The position numbers were made by a program, and so were the translations under genes. This document shows, in pieces, positions 9,623 to 19,060 of a DNA stretch of 64,000 bases (positions are counted from its first letter, which is position 1; every line of letters starts with the position of its first letter). The stretch covers positions 1 to 64,000 of the forward strand of contig JBOFOQ010000075.1 in the NCBI GenBank assembly GCA_051659505.1. Direction: 5' to 3'. Under the pieces are notes generated by a model. That model did no database searches, was not told the DNA's origin, and saw nothing but the letters and a program-made list of their open reading frames with translations. The DNA is from JAGNZR01 sp051659505 (lineage in GTDB: Bacteria; Fusobacteriota; Fusobacteriia; Fusobacteriales; Fusobacteriaceae).

Positions 9623-11134
9623 ATGAGTTTAGGTATAATATTTTTTCTTTTTATTGGTTTTATTTATGTATCAAAAAGGCATGAAAAGAAACAAAGAATT
9701 ATTATAGAAAATATAATGAGGAGCTTTAGAACAAATAAAGAGTACGAAAATATTCCAGAGAATCTAAAGGAAGAATATAGAGATTTATTTCAGGAGTTAA
9801 GAAAACAAAAGAATGAGCTAGATAATTCTATAGGTGAGTTAAAAGAGTATAGAACAGAATTGGAAATAACATATAATGCTCTTGTTACTAAATCTAATCA
9901 GCTTAAATATAGTAATCAAGCACTTGAAAAAAGAGTCGCTAACTTATCTAATTTAAATGCCCTAGCAAGAACTGTTTTATCAGTAATTGAACTTGAAAAA
10001 ACAGTGGATATAATATTAGATGCTTATTTTGTTTTAACAGGAGCTAAAAGGATAGCATTATATTTGTGGGAAAATGGTGAGTTAAAAAGAAAAAGAATAA
10101 AAGGAAACATTAGTTATACAGGTGAAGTTTTTTATGATATAGATCAGTGGAAAAAATTTAAGAGAGAAAAGTTTTCAAAAATATATAAAGAATTATCGGA
10201 AAATTTTTTATTAGAGAAAGAAGAAACGGTTATAGTTTCACCTCTTGTTGTAAAAGGGAAAGAACTAGGAGTAATTTTCGTTATTGAAGACAAGGATAAA
10301 TTAATTGACTTAGATGAAGAAACAATTTCAGCTTTAGTTATTCAAATTTCAATTGCAATAAATAATGCACAAATTTATGCAGATTTACTAATAAAAGAAA
10401 GAATTTCAAAAGAATTAGAGCTAGCCTCAAAAATGCAAAAACAAATAATCCCGCAAGATGTTAAATCTGTTTTTGGTTTAGATATTGCTAATTATTTTGA
10501 ACCTGCGAAAGAAATAGGGGGAGACTACTATGATTATTTTATTCATGAGGCAGAGAACCTTTATGTAACAATGGCAGATGTAAGTGGAAAAGGGATGCCA
10601 GCAGCATTTTTAATGGCAATTGCTAGATCTATATTAAAAACACTAAGTACTAGAGGGATAGCCCCTAGACAAGATTTAAATGCTTTAAATAAAATTATTT
10701 ATCCTGATATTGCAGAGGATATGTTTATTACTATTATGCATTGTAAATTTGATTATAAAACAAAAATTTTGTCCTACTCTAATGCAGGTCATAACCCCAT
10801 TATAGTCTATAGAGCTAAAATAGATAAAATAGAGCTTCATACAGTAAAAGGAGTAGCAATAGGATTTATAAAAGATTATAGATATAATCAGTCAGAAATA
10901 AAACTAGATAAAGGTGATATTGTTATATTATATACTGATGGGATAACTGAAGCAGAAAATAAAGAGAAGGAACTTTTTGGAATAAATAGGTTAAAAGATA
11001 TTATTTATGAAAATAGATATGAAACTTCAGAAAATATAAAAATAAAATTATTAGAAAAGTTAACAGAGTTTGAAAAAGAACATGAACAAGTAGATGATTT
11101 AACATTTGTAATAATGAAAAGTATAGAAGATTAA
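9623..11134 (+). CDS. RsbU-type serine phosphatase with GAF domain
   Basis: A membrane-anchored signalling phosphatase. A short N-terminal membrane helix (about 2-15) is followed by a coiled-coil (about 50-105), a GAF-like sensor region (about 110-255) and a SpoIIE/PP2C phosphatase domain to the end. The metal-binding motifs are intact: GGDYYDYF, DVSGKGMPAAFLMA, YSNAGHNPI, LYTDGITEAE and DDLTFVIM. Family members dephosphorylate anti-anti-sigma factors of the SpoIIAA/RsbV type. No RsbV- or RsbW-like partner is encoded in this window, so the target is unknown. The next gene starts 26 bases downstream. Confidence 0.88.
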   Translation: MSLGIIFFLFIGFIYVSKRHEKKQRIIIENIMRSFRTNKEYENIPENLKEEYRDLFQELRKQKNELDNSIGELKEYRTELEITYNALVTKSNQLKYSNQALEKRVANLSNLNALARTVLSVIELEKTVDIILDAYFVLTGAKRIALYLWENGELKRKRIKGNISYTGEVFYDIDQWKKFKREKFSKIYKELSENFLLEKEETVIVSPLVVKGKELGVIFVIEDKDKLIDLDEETISALVIQISIAINNAQIYADLLIKERISKELELASKMQKQIIPQDVKSVFGLDIANYFEPAKEIGGDYYDYFIHEAENLYVTMADVSGKGMPAAFLMAIARSILKTLSTRGIAPRQDLNALNKIIYPDIAEDMFITIMHCKFDYKTKILSYSNAGHNPIIVYRAKIDKIELHTVKGVAIGFIKDYRYNQSEIKLDKGDIVILYTDGITEAENKEKELFGINRLKDIIYENRYETSENIKIKLLEKLTEFEKEHEQVDDLTFVIMKSIED

Positions 11135-11160
11135 AAATTAAATATTAATAGGAGGGCACG

Positions 11161-12687
11161 GTGGACCAATATATCTTAAAAATGGAAAATATTAGGAAAA
11201 CTTTTGTAGGTGGAAAAGTAGTTGCTAACGACTGCATAAATCTAAATATTCTTAAAGGCGAAAAACATGCTATAGTAGGAGAGAATGGGGCAGGGAAATC
11301 TACCTTAATGAAAATATTAAACGGTTTATACCAACCAACATCAGGAAAAATAATATTAAATGATAAGGAAACAATAATAGATGGTCCAAGTGTTGCAGCA
11401 GAATTAGGAATAGGAATGGTTTATCAGCATTTTATGTTAGTTCCTACATTAACAGTAGCGGAAAATATGATACTAGGAGTTGAGCCAAAGAAAGGAATAT
11501 TTTTAGATTTAGACAAAGCTAGAAAAGATGTAATTGATGTTTCTCATAAATATGGTTTAGATATAGAGCCAAATGCCCTTGTAAAAGATTTATCAGTTGG
11601 AATGCAACAAAGAATAGAAATTTTAAAAATTTTATTTAAAGGAGCTAATCTTTTAGTGTTCGACGAACCAACAGCAGTTTTAACTCCACAAGAAACAAAA
11701 GAACTTTACAAAATTATAGATAATTTAATAGCTGAAGGAAAAACAATAATATTTATATCTCATAAGTTAGAAGAGGTTTTAGCTATTTCAGATAATATAA
11801 CTGTTATTAGAAGAGGTAAAGATATTGAGAATTTCAAAACATCAAAAGCGACTAAAGAGATGATAGCTAATGCAATGGTTGGAAGAGCAGTACTTTTTAC
11901 AACAAAAAAGCCAATAGTTAAAATAGGGAAAGAAATATTAGCAGTGAAAAATGTTTCTTTAAAAAATAGTTTTGGAGTTATGAAAGCAGAAAATGTTTCT
12001 TTTTCAATTAGAGAAGGAGAAGTATTAGGACTAGCAGGAGTAGAGGGAAGCGGTCAAACGGAGTTAATAGAAGCTTTAACAGGGCTTATGAGAATAGAAA
12101 AAGGTGGAGAAATAAAATTAAATGGCAATATAATATCAAATATTGGAAGACGAAAACTAAATGATGCAGGGATAGCTCATATTCCAGAAGATAGACATAA
12201 AAGAGCGGGAATATCACAATATAATCTTATGGAAAATTTTGCTTTAGGACAGCATGAAACATTGTACTCTAAAAAAAGATTTTTTATAAACTTTGAAAAA
12301 ATAAAAAGTACAACACTAAAATATATATTGAAGTATGATATTAGACCTGTTGAATCAGAACTTAAATTCGGAAAATTCTCAGGTGGAAATCAACAAAAAA
12401 TAATAGTAGCAAGGGAACTAGAAAAAAAGAATTTTCTTATAATCGCAGCACAGCCAACAAGAGGAGTGGATATAGGAGCTATTGAATCTATACATAAAAT
12501 GCTTTTATCAGAAAAAGAAAAAGGAAAAGCACTATTAGTTGTCTCATCTGAACTTTCAGAGATAATGAACTTATCAGATAAAATAGCTGTTATGTGTGCA
12601 GGACGGATAACTGGAATTTTAGATAGAAAAGATGCAACAGAGGAAAAAATAGGAATATTAATGGCGGGTGGTAAAATAAATGAATAA
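11161..12687 (+). CDS. Nucleoside/sugar ABC transporter ATP-binding protein (NupA/YufO-like)
   Basis: Double-domain ABC ATPase of the type that serves BMP-family nucleoside importers. The first half has Walker A GENGAGKST (about 40-48), signature LSVGMQQRIEILK and Walker B LLVFDEPT. The second half carries the usual divergent P-loop GVEGSGQTE and signature FSGGNQQKI. At 508 residues it is full length. The start is GTG, chosen for the AGGAGG 5 bases upstream. It overlaps the first permease by 8 bases. The nucleoside preference is inferred from family resemblance. Confidence 0.9.
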   Translation: MDQYILKMENIRKTFVGGKVVANDCINLNILKGEKHAIVGENGAGKSTLMKILNGLYQPTSGKIILNDKETIIDGPSVAAELGIGMVYQHFMLVPTLTVAENMILGVEPKKGIFLDLDKARKDVIDVSHKYGLDIEPNALVKDLSVGMQQRIEILKILFKGANLLVFDEPTAVLTPQETKELYKIIDNLIAEGKTIIFISHKLEEVLAISDNITVIRRGKDIENFKTSKATKEMIANAMVGRAVLFTTKKPIVKIGKEILAVKNVSLKNSFGVMKAENVSFSIREGEVLGLAGVEGSGQTELIEALTGLMRIEKGGEIKLNGNIISNIGRRKLNDAGIAHIPEDRHKRAGISQYNLMENFALGQHETLYSKKRFFINFEKIKSTTLKYILKYDIRPVESELKFGKFSGGNQQKIIVARELEKKNFLIIAAQPTRGVDIGAIESIHKMLLSEKEKGKALLVVSSELSEIMNLSDKIAVMCAGRITGILDRKDATEEKIGILMAGGKINE

Positions 12688-13726
12688 AAAATTAGAAAAT
12701 ATACTAATCCCTATAACAGCTGTAGTAATAGCTCTATTAATAGGAGCTATAATAATAGCATATTTAGGGGAAAGTCCAATAACAGCATATTATTATTTAT
12801 TTACTGGAGCTTTTTCAACACAAAAAGCAGTAGCTAGAACATTATTAGAAGCAACCCCTATGATATTCACTGGACTTGCTGTACTCTTTGCATTTAAAGG
12901 TGGAATGTTCAATATAGGAGCTCAAGGGCAAATAACAATATCAGGACTTGTAGCAGCTGGTGTTGGAGCTTTTGTAGCTAATACTTTTATAAATAACGTT
13001 TATATAGTTATATTATTAGCAGTTTTAGGTGGTTTTTTATGGGCACTAATAGCAGGGTTCTTAAAAGCTAAGTTAGGTATTCATGAAGTAATCTCAACAA
13101 TAATGTTGAATTATATAGCTATGAATGTAGAGCAGTATATGATAAATTATCCCCTTAAGCAAGGTGGAATAAATGGACCTAATCCGCAAACACCACCAGT
13201 TCTAGACTCGGCAAAATTACAACAACTTATGCCATGGACTAATGAAGCACTTAATTATGGTTTTATTATAGCTTTAGTAATGGTAGTGATTGTTTGGTTT
13301 ATTTTTGAAAAAACAGTATTAGGATATGAGATAAAAGCGGTTGGTTATAATCCTACAGCATCAGAAAATGCAGGAATAAATGTGAAGTTAATAATGGCAC
13401 TTTCTCTAGGTATATCAGGAGCTTTAGCAGCTTTTGCAGGAGCTGAAAGAGTTTTAGGAGGAGTAGGACAATATACGTATAAACAAGGTCTTATGGCGAC
13501 TTTTGGGTTTGATGGTATATCAGTTGCACTTTTAGGAAAAAATAATCCTTTTGGTGCCTTAGCAGCAGCAATTTTATTTGCAGGTCTAAGAGTAGGTGGA
13601 AGATCAATGCAGTTTAATACATCAATTCCAAGCCAAATAATAATAATGATTCAAGCTATTATAATTTTACTTATAGCAGCAGAAAATATGTTTAGATTTG
13701 CAATAAAAAGAAAAAAGGTGGTGTAG
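12680..13726 (+). CDS. Nucleoside/sugar ABC transporter permease 1 (NupP/YufP-like)
   Basis: BPD_transp_2-type integral membrane permease of about nine to ten membrane segments, 348 residues. Typical family stretches are visible: FKGGMFNIGAQGQ, IHEVISTIMLNYIA and YEIKAVGYNPTASENAGI. It pairs with the following permease and the preceding ATPase to form the membrane part of a nucleoside-type importer. The start overlaps the end of the ATPase gene, which implies coupled translation. Confidence 0.9.
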   Translation: MNKKLENILIPITAVVIALLIGAIIIAYLGESPITAYYYLFTGAFSTQKAVARTLLEATPMIFTGLAVLFAFKGGMFNIGAQGQITISGLVAAGVGAFVANTFINNVYIVILLAVLGGFLWALIAGFLKAKLGIHEVISTIMLNYIAMNVEQYMINYPLKQGGINGPNPQTPPVLDSAKLQQLMPWTNEALNYGFIIALVMVVIVWFIFEKTVLGYEIKAVGYNPTASENAGINVKLIMALSLGISGALAAFAGAERVLGGVGQYTYKQGLMATFGFDGISVALLGKNNPFGALAAAILFAGLRVGGRSMQFNTSIPSQIIIMIQAIIILLIAAENMFRFAIKRKKVV

Positions 13727-13729
13727 TCC

Positions 13730-14611
13730 ATGGTATCGATTATAATGAGCTTATTAATGGCAACATTAAGACAAGCAGCACCTATTATGATAACTGCAAT
13801 AGGTGGAATGTTTTCTGAAGTTTCTGGAGTTGTAAATATAGGTTTAGAGGGAATGATGTTAATGGGAGCTTTTTTTACAGCCATAACATCTTACTATACT
13901 GGAAGTTGGATTTTAGGACTTTTAGGTGGAATAATTGGTGGTGGATTTGTTGCTTTAATTCATGCACTAATAAGCATAAGATATAAAGGAAATCAAGTAG
14001 TATCAGGAGTAGCTATAAATCTTTTTGCTTCTGGATTTACAGTTTTTATGCTAAGAGTATTATTCCAACAATCAAGTAATACACCTATAGTTCCCAGTGC
14101 TCCAAGAGTTTTTGGGGTATCTGCTGTAATTTATATTATTTATATAGTGGTTATACTATCAGGGATATTTTTATATAAAACTGTTACTGGTCTTAGAATT
14201 AGAGCAGTGGGAGAATATCCTTTAGCAGCAGATACTGTAGGAATAGATGTGTATAAAATAAGATATATTGGAGTTATTTTATCTGGAATGCTAGCAGGTC
14301 TAGGTGGAGGATATCTCTCTATAGGAGCTTTGAGTCAATTTACGAAAGAGATGTCTGCAGGAAGAGGTTTTATAGCACTGGCAGCACTTGTTTTTGGAAA
14401 ATGGAAACCTAAAGGTGTGATTTTTGCAAGTTTATTATTTGGATTTGCAGATGCAGCTCAAGTTCTAATTCAACAATATTTTACTTTTATACCACCACAA
14501 TTTATTCAAATGATACCATATATACTTACTTTACTTGCTTTAGCAGGAGTAGTAGGAAAAGCTGTAGCCCCTGGTTCATCAGGAAAAGCATATGATAAAA
14601 ATGATTTATAA
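13730..14611 (+). CDS. Nucleoside/sugar ABC transporter permease 2 (NupQ/YufQ-like)
   Basis: Second BPD_transp_2 permease, 293 residues with about eight membrane helices. Family signatures include VVNIGLEGMMLMGAF, YKGNQVVSGVAINLFASG and LRIRAVGEYPLAADTVGI. It starts three bases after the first permease. In other bacteria a BMP-type lipoprotein leads this cluster; none is present here, so the binding protein must be encoded elsewhere. Confidence 0.9.
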   Translation: MVSIIMSLLMATLRQAAPIMITAIGGMFSEVSGVVNIGLEGMMLMGAFFTAITSYYTGSWILGLLGGIIGGGFVALIHALISIRYKGNQVVSGVAINLFASGFTVFMLRVLFQQSSNTPIVPSAPRVFGVSAVIYIIYIVVILSGIFLYKTVTGLRIRAVGEYPLAADTVGIDVYKIRYIGVILSGMLAGLGGGYLSIGALSQFTKEMSAGRGFIALAALVFGKWKPKGVIFASLLFGFADAAQVLIQQYFTFIPPQFIQMIPYILTLLALAGVVGKAVAPGSSGKAYDKNDL

Positions 14612-14640
14612 TTTTATAATATAATTTAGAGGAGTTTGCT

Positions 14641-15315
14641 ATGGACAGTGCAGTAATATTAAAATTTAAGAATCAAAGACTTTCATTTATATTGGACAAC
14701 ATTCTAGAATTTAAGTTTCTACAAAAAGAATTTGTAAAAAAAATACTAGAAATTGAAAATATGGTGGCAGATTCAAAGATAGAAGTTGAGTTTAAAGGAA
14801 GGAAACTATTAGAAAAAGAAAAAAATAAGTTAGTTGGAGCCTTGAAAAAAGCAACGTCAATTGAAATAACATATCTTTATTATAATCAAGAAGAAAAGAT
14901 AGGGGAAGAAAAAAAAGAGAGCGTGTCTAAGGAAATTGTTTTTTCTATTGAGGAAGGAGTAACAAAATTTCATTGGGGGACTTTAAGATCAGGAGCAGAA
15001 ATTCGTTTTGAAGGTCATGTTGTGATATTTGGAGATATAAACCCTGGTGCAATTGTAGAAGCCCTAGGAAATGTTGTTGTAATTGGAAAAATATCTGGTA
15101 TTGTCCAAGCAGGAAAAAATGGAGATGAAAAAGCCATTATAGCAGGAAAAGCTTTTAATCCGATTCAACTTAGGATAGGAAATTATATTGCTAAGCATCC
15201 AGAACAAGGGATTATAGCAAATAAAAAAGTTGATAAAACTGTAGGTTTTGAAGTGGCATACATAAAAAACAAACAAATAACGATAGATTTTTTAGATAAA
15301 AATTTTGATTTTTAG
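14641..15315 (+). CDS. minC: Septum site-determining protein MinC
   Basis: FtsZ-assembly inhibitor that, with MinD and MinE, keeps division at mid-cell. The 224-residue protein has a divergent N-terminal domain and the well conserved C-terminal beta-helix that binds MinD (about 105-224), with HWGTLRSGAEIRFEGHVVI, GDINPGAIVEA, AGKAFNPIQLRIG and FEVAYIKNKQITID. It is the first gene of minC-minD-minE, with 8 bases to minD. Confidence 0.95.
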   Translation: MDSAVILKFKNQRLSFILDNILEFKFLQKEFVKKILEIENMVADSKIEVEFKGRKLLEKEKNKLVGALKKATSIEITYLYYNQEEKIGEEKKESVSKEIVFSIEEGVTKFHWGTLRSGAEIRFEGHVVIFGDINPGAIVEALGNVVVIGKISGIVQAGKNGDEKAIIAGKAFNPIQLRIGNYIAKHPEQGIIANKKVDKTVGFEVAYIKNKQITIDFLDKNFDF

Positions 15316-15323
15316 GGGGAATT

Positions 15324-16115
15324 ATGGGTAAGGTATTAGTAATTACATCAGGAAAAGGTGGAGTAGGAAAAACAACAACAACAGCAAATTTAGGTGCAGG
15401 TCTTGCAATGTTACAGAAAAAAGTTTTACTTGTGGATATGGATATAGGACTTAGAAACTTAGATGTAGTTATAGGTTTAGAAAACAGAATAGTTTTTGAT
15501 CTTGTAGATGTAATAGAAGGACGTTGTAAGGCTAAGTCTGCCATGATAAAAGACAAAAGATGTCCATCGTTGTACTTATTACCTGCTGCTCAGTCAAAAG
15601 ATAAAAATGATGTAAGTCCAGAACAGGTAAAAGAATTGGTGAACTCTTTAAAAGATGATTTTGACTATATTATATTAGATTGTCCAGCAGGGATAGAACA
15701 AGGATTTAAAAATGCGATAATAGCAGCAGATGAAGCTTATGTAGTAACAACACCAGAAGTATCAGCTGTAAGAGATGCTGATAGAATAATTGGACTACTA
15801 GAAGCTAATGAAATTAAAAATCCTAAACTTATTATTAATAGAATAAGGATGAATATGGTTAAAGAGGGAAATATGCTTAGTGTGGAAGATATTGTTGATA
15901 TTTTAGCTATAGAAATTATTGGGATTATTCCTGATGATGAAAATATAGTTATATCTACAAATAAAGGAGAACCTGTAGTTTTAAAAGGGGAATCATTAGC
16001 AGCTCAAGCTTATAGAAATATTTCTAAAAGAGCAATAGGAGAAGAGGTTCTATTTTTAGATCTAGATCCACAAAAAGGTTTTATATCAAAATTTAAAAAT
16101 ATATTTAAGAGATAG
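15324..16115 (+). CDS. minD: Septum site-determining protein MinD (ATPase)
   Basis: ParA-family membrane ATPase that recruits MinC. It has the deviant Walker A SGKGGVGKTT with the signature Lys at residue 11 and the P-loop Lys at 16, the switch motif ILDCPAGIE, and a C-terminal amphipathic helix (FISKFKNIFKR) for reversible membrane binding. It is 263 residues long, as expected, and starts after GGGGGA. Confidence 0.97.
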   Translation: MGKVLVITSGKGGVGKTTTTANLGAGLAMLQKKVLLVDMDIGLRNLDVVIGLENRIVFDLVDVIEGRCKAKSAMIKDKRCPSLYLLPAAQSKDKNDVSPEQVKELVNSLKDDFDYIILDCPAGIEQGFKNAIIAADEAYVVTTPEVSAVRDADRIIGLLEANEIKNPKLIINRIRMNMVKEGNMLSVEDIVDILAIEIIGIIPDDENIVISTNKGEPVVLKGESLAAQAYRNISKRAIGEEVLFLDLDPQKGFISKFKNIFKR

Positions 16116-16125
16116 GTGAAAAAAA

Positions 16126-16386
16126 ATGGGAATATTTAATTTTTTATTTGGAAAAAAGAAGTCGAAAAATATAGCCAAAGACAGATTGAAATTAGTTTTG
16201 ATTCATGACAGAGCTATTATTCCAGAAGAAATGATGAATCGAATGAGAGATGAAATAATTCAGGTTATTTCTAAATATGTTATAATTGATTCAGGAGAGT
16301 TCAACATTGAAGTTTCTAATTTAGCAGAAGCAGATAGAAAAACAGCATTGGTAGTAAATATACCTATTAAAAGTTTAAAAAAATAG
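16126..16386 (+). CDS. minE: Cell division topological specificity factor MinE
   Basis: Small protein (86 residues) that stimulates MinD ATPase and drives Min oscillation. It has an amphipathic N-terminus (MGIFNFLFGKKKS), the MinD-interacting helix (DRLKLVLIHDRAIIPEEMM) and the beta-sheet dimerisation domain. Its presence with MinC and MinD indicates an oscillating Gram-negative-type Min system rather than the DivIVA-type arrangement of Bacillus. Confidence 0.95.
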   Translation: MGIFNFLFGKKKSKNIAKDRLKLVLIHDRAIIPEEMMNRMRDEIIQVISKYVIIDSGEFNIEVSNLAEADRKTALVVNIPIKSLKK

Positions 16387-16482
16387 TTTAAAATAATCAG
16401 AGTAAAAAAACTTTTATTTTTTAATTTAAGATATAAGCTAGAAAACTAGTAATTGCTCTAAAGTATGAGGAGGTTTAATATT

Positions 16483-16893
16483 ATGAATAATGAAGTTTTA
16501 TGGGGGATGTTAACAGTTGTCTTTCTTATAATTGAAGCTGTAATACCTGGATTAATTTCTTTATGGTTTGCTTTAGGTGCTCTTTTAGCACTGATATTTT
16601 CAGTTTTTTTTTCAAGTATAGTATGGCAAATAACTATATTTATTACGTTTTCCATAGTATCAATGATTACTTTAAGAAAAATGAGTTTAGATAAACTTTA
16701 TAAAAACAAAAAAAAAGTTGATAGAATAATTGGAAAAATAGTAAAGGTTAAAAAATTTGGTGAAAGTCCAAATTACGGAGTATATCTTGATGGTAAAGAC
16801 TGGACAATAAAGTTTGAAGAAGAGATAAAAGTAAATGACATGGTAAAAGTATTAGAAATAGAAGGGAATAGACTAGTTGTAAAAAAAGTTTAA
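16483..16893 (+). CDS. NfeD-like membrane protein
   Basis: Small membrane protein of the NfeD family: two to three N-terminal membrane helices (about 5-65) followed by a soluble OB-fold-like domain (residues 75-136) with GKIVKVKKFGE and GVYLDGKDWTIKFEEEI. Family members usually work with SPFH/flotillin proteins or membrane proteases; no such partner is next to it here. I choose the ATG at 16483 because AGGAGG (16468-16473) lies nine bases upstream; an in-frame ATG at 16465 precedes that site and has none of its own. The product is 136 residues. Confidence 0.8.
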   Translation: MNNEVLWGMLTVVFLIIEAVIPGLISLWFALGALLALIFSVFFSSIVWQITIFITFSIVSMITLRKMSLDKLYKNKKKVDRIIGKIVKVKKFGESPNYGVYLDGKDWTIKFEEEIKVNDMVKVLEIEGNRLVVKKV

Positions 16894-17012
16894 GCTAAAA
16901 TACTTTAAGCTAAATATATTTTTCATATAATATTTTTGACATATCTATGACACAGTTGCGTGATATTATATTTATAGATGTAGCAATACACAAAACTTAG
17001 GAGGTAGTAAAA

Positions 17013-17393
17013 ATGAAAAAAATATTAATAGTAGGTATATTAGCTTTAGGAACAATGACTTTTGCTAATGGCTTTGGATCTCACGGAAAAAGACACAACA
17101 ACTCAGGATATGGTTGTAACTCAGCAAATATGAACGGAAATATGATGAATGGAAATATGAGTCACGGAAAAAGAGTTAGGACAAAAGAAGAGCTAAAAAA
17201 TAATATAAATATTCAGGAAAAAAGAATAGCAATAAAAAAATTAATGTTAGATGATAATGTTGATTGGAAAGCAATTGAGAAAATAAATTTAGAAATCTCT
17301 CAAATGCAAGCAAAAAATAGAACTCTTATGATGCAAGAAAATCACACAAGATTTAATGAGATGCAAATGGAAGAAAATAAAGTAAAAAACTAA
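17013..17393 (+). CDS. Small secreted protein of unknown function, weakly CpxP/Spy-like
   Basis: 126-residue protein with a clear signal peptide (cleavage probably after residue 18, MTFA-NG). The mature part starts with a His/Gly/Asn/Met-rich segment containing two HGKR and two NGNM units (about 24-55), followed by a helical, charged region without membrane segments. The Met/His-rich start could bind metal, and the helical part is reminiscent of periplasmic CpxP/Spy-type proteins; neither is proven. A TTGACA at 16936 lies upstream without a well spaced -10. A strong AT-rich terminator follows. Confidence 0.7.
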   Translation: MKKILIVGILALGTMTFANGFGSHGKRHNNSGYGCNSANMNGNMMNGNMSHGKRVRTKEELKNNINIQEKRIAIKKLMLDDNVDWKAIEKINLEISQMQAKNRTLMMQENHTRFNEMQMEENKVKN

Positions 17394-17402
17394 ATATAAG
17401 TT

Positions 17403-17447
17403 AAAAAAATGAAAATTATAAATGAAAAAATAATTTTCATTTTTTTA
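17403..17447 (+). terminator. Terminator after the small secreted protein
   Basis: A 16-bp AT-rich stem pairs 17403-17418 with 17431-17446, with a 12-base loop; the 3' arm ends in a T run. The sequence directly after it (TATAAT at 17451-17456) may serve as the -10 for the next gene. Confidence 0.8.
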
Positions 17448-17485
17448 TGTTATAATAATTTAATAAAAAAATTAAGGAGGATTTT

Positions 17486-18511
17486 ATGAAAAAAACTTTT
17501 GCAAGTGATAATTATAGTGGTATTCATCCTAAAATTTTAGAAAAAATAATAGAACTAAATACTGATCATGTATCAGCTTACGGATATGACGAGGTAACAA
17601 GAGAAGCAATTGATGAGTTTAAGAAATGTTTTGGAAATAATATAGAAGTTTATTTTGTGGTTAATGGGACAGGAGCCAATGTGTTGTCCTTAGAAGCAAT
17701 GAAAGGGAAAGCTTCTGCAGTTATTTGCCCTGAGAGCGCTCACATACTCCAAGATGAAACAGGAGCACCAAGCAAGATAACAGGAATGCAATTACTTCCA
17801 GTTCCAAGCGAAGATGGAAAATTAAACTTAGAGCTAGCTAAAAAATGGTTGAACTTTAAGGATACTTTCCATAAACCCAGTGCTGATATAATATCAATTA
17901 GTCAAACAACAGAATCAGGAACTATATATTCATTAGAAGAAATAAAAGAAATCTCAGCTTTTGCAAAAGAAAATAATATGTATTTACATATGGACGGAGC
18001 AAGGCTAGCTAATGCTGCTGTGGCTTTAGGCTGCTCTTTTAAAGAGATGACAGGAGATTTAGGAGTTGATGTATTATCTTTTGGTGGAACAAAAAATGGA
18101 CTTATGTGTGGAGAAGCAGTTGTTTTTTTTAATAAATCTTTAGCTAAGGATTTTAAAAGTATAAGAAAACAAAACCTTCAATTAATTTCAAAAATGAGAT
18201 TTCTATCTGGGCAGTTTATTCCTTATTTAAAAGATAATTTATGGTATGAATGTGCTAAAAATGCAAATGATATTGCAAAATATTTAGAAAAACAACTGAA
18301 AAATATAAATATAGAAATAACAAATGAAGTTCTAGGAAACGCAGTATTTGCAATATTGCCAAAAGAAATAATAGCCCCTTTACAGGAGTTTTGTCATTTT
18401 TATGTTTGGAACACTGAAAAAAATGAGATAAGACTAGTAACTTCATTTGATAGTACTAAAGAAGATGTGGATATATTTATTTTTAAATTATTAGAACTAA
18501 AAAATAAATAA
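17486..18511 (+). CDS. ltaE: Low-specificity L-threonine aldolase (PLP enzyme)
   Basis: Fold-type I PLP enzyme that cleaves L-threonine or L-allo-threonine to glycine and acetaldehyde. The 341-residue protein begins with the family FASDNYSGIHP. It shows the cofactor Asp in LHMDGARLANAA (D170) and the Schiff-base lysine in SFGGTKNGLMCGE (K203). AAGGAGG precedes the ATG. It converges with the CAP-domain gene, with only three bases between the stops. The exact amino-acid preference is not readable from sequence. Confidence 0.93.
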   Translation: MKKTFASDNYSGIHPKILEKIIELNTDHVSAYGYDEVTREAIDEFKKCFGNNIEVYFVVNGTGANVLSLEAMKGKASAVICPESAHILQDETGAPSKITGMQLLPVPSEDGKLNLELAKKWLNFKDTFHKPSADIISISQTTESGTIYSLEEIKEISAFAKENNMYLHMDGARLANAAVALGCSFKEMTGDLGVDVLSFGGTKNGLMCGEAVVFFNKSLAKDFKSIRKQNLQLISKMRFLSGQFIPYLKDNLWYECAKNANDIAKYLEKQLKNINIEITNEVLGNAVFAILPKEIIAPLQEFCHFYVWNTEKNEIRLVTSFDSTKEDVDIFIFKLLELKNK

Positions 18512-18514
18512 TTT

Positions 18515-18952
18515 TTAATTTCCAATAAATAGTTGTGTCCATATATTTTTATTGTAAGAATCTCTACTAATACCCATTTCATGAAACTTAGGATTTAATA
18601 TATTTTTTCTATGACCAGGAGAATTCATCCAAGAATTAACAACTTCTTCTGATGTTTTTTGACCTTTAGCAATGTTTTCTCCAGCAGTTAAATATTTAAT
18701 CTTATTTTTTTTAATCATGTTAAAGGGGGACCCTAATTTTGGAGAGTTGTGACTGAAATAATTATTAGTAGACATGTCGTTAGACTTAATAGTTGCTAGT
18801 TTATTAAGATTTTTATTCAGTACCAGAGGATTGATACCTGCATTAGTTCTTTCTTTATTTATAAGTGTTAGAATAAAGGATTGTTCCTTAGTTGCTCCTA
18901 AAGAACATATGGATAGTAGCAAAAATAAAATTAAAGTAATTTGTTTTTTCAA
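18515..18952 (-). CDS. Secreted CAP-domain (SCP/YkwD-like) protein
   Basis: 145-residue exported protein. The signal peptide spans residues 1-19 (ends SLGA), and the rest is a single CAP domain with the usual blocks NKERTNAGINPL, YFSHNSP, TAGENIAKG and WMNSPGHRKNIL, so the conserved His/Glu cluster of the CAP cavity is intact. Bacterial CAP proteins are secreted and largely uncharacterised. The domain is minimal, without wall-binding repeats. Transcribed leftward from the region shared with the thiamine riboswitch. Confidence 0.9.
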   Translation of the reverse strand: MKKQITLILFLLLSICSLGATKEQSFILTLINKERTNAGINPLVLNKNLNKLATIKSNDMSTNNYFSHNSPKLGSPFNMIKKNKIKYLTAGENIAKGQKTSEEVVNSWMNSPGHRKNILNPKFHEMGISRDSYNKNIWTQLFIGN

Positions 18953-19025
18953 TTTGACACCTCTTTTATATTTGATTTTATAATTGTATATGCTTTTATA
19001 TTAAAATACAAGTATTTTTTATTCC

Positions 19026-19054
19026 TTGACATAAAAAATATAACTTGATACTAT
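19026..19054 (+). promoter_or_regulatory. Sigma-70 promoter of the thiamine riboswitch operon
   Basis: TTGACA (19026-19031), a 17-base spacer and TACTAT (19049-19054). Transcription would begin near 19061, right at the 5' edge of the TPP aptamer. Confidence 0.8.
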
Positions 19055-19060
19055 GTATAT

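Noticed and set aside
15212..15556. Leftward 114-codon open frame over minC/minD
   Set aside because: It lies antisense to well conserved minC and minD and has no ribosome site or recognisable features; open frames in antisense are common in such AT-rich DNA.
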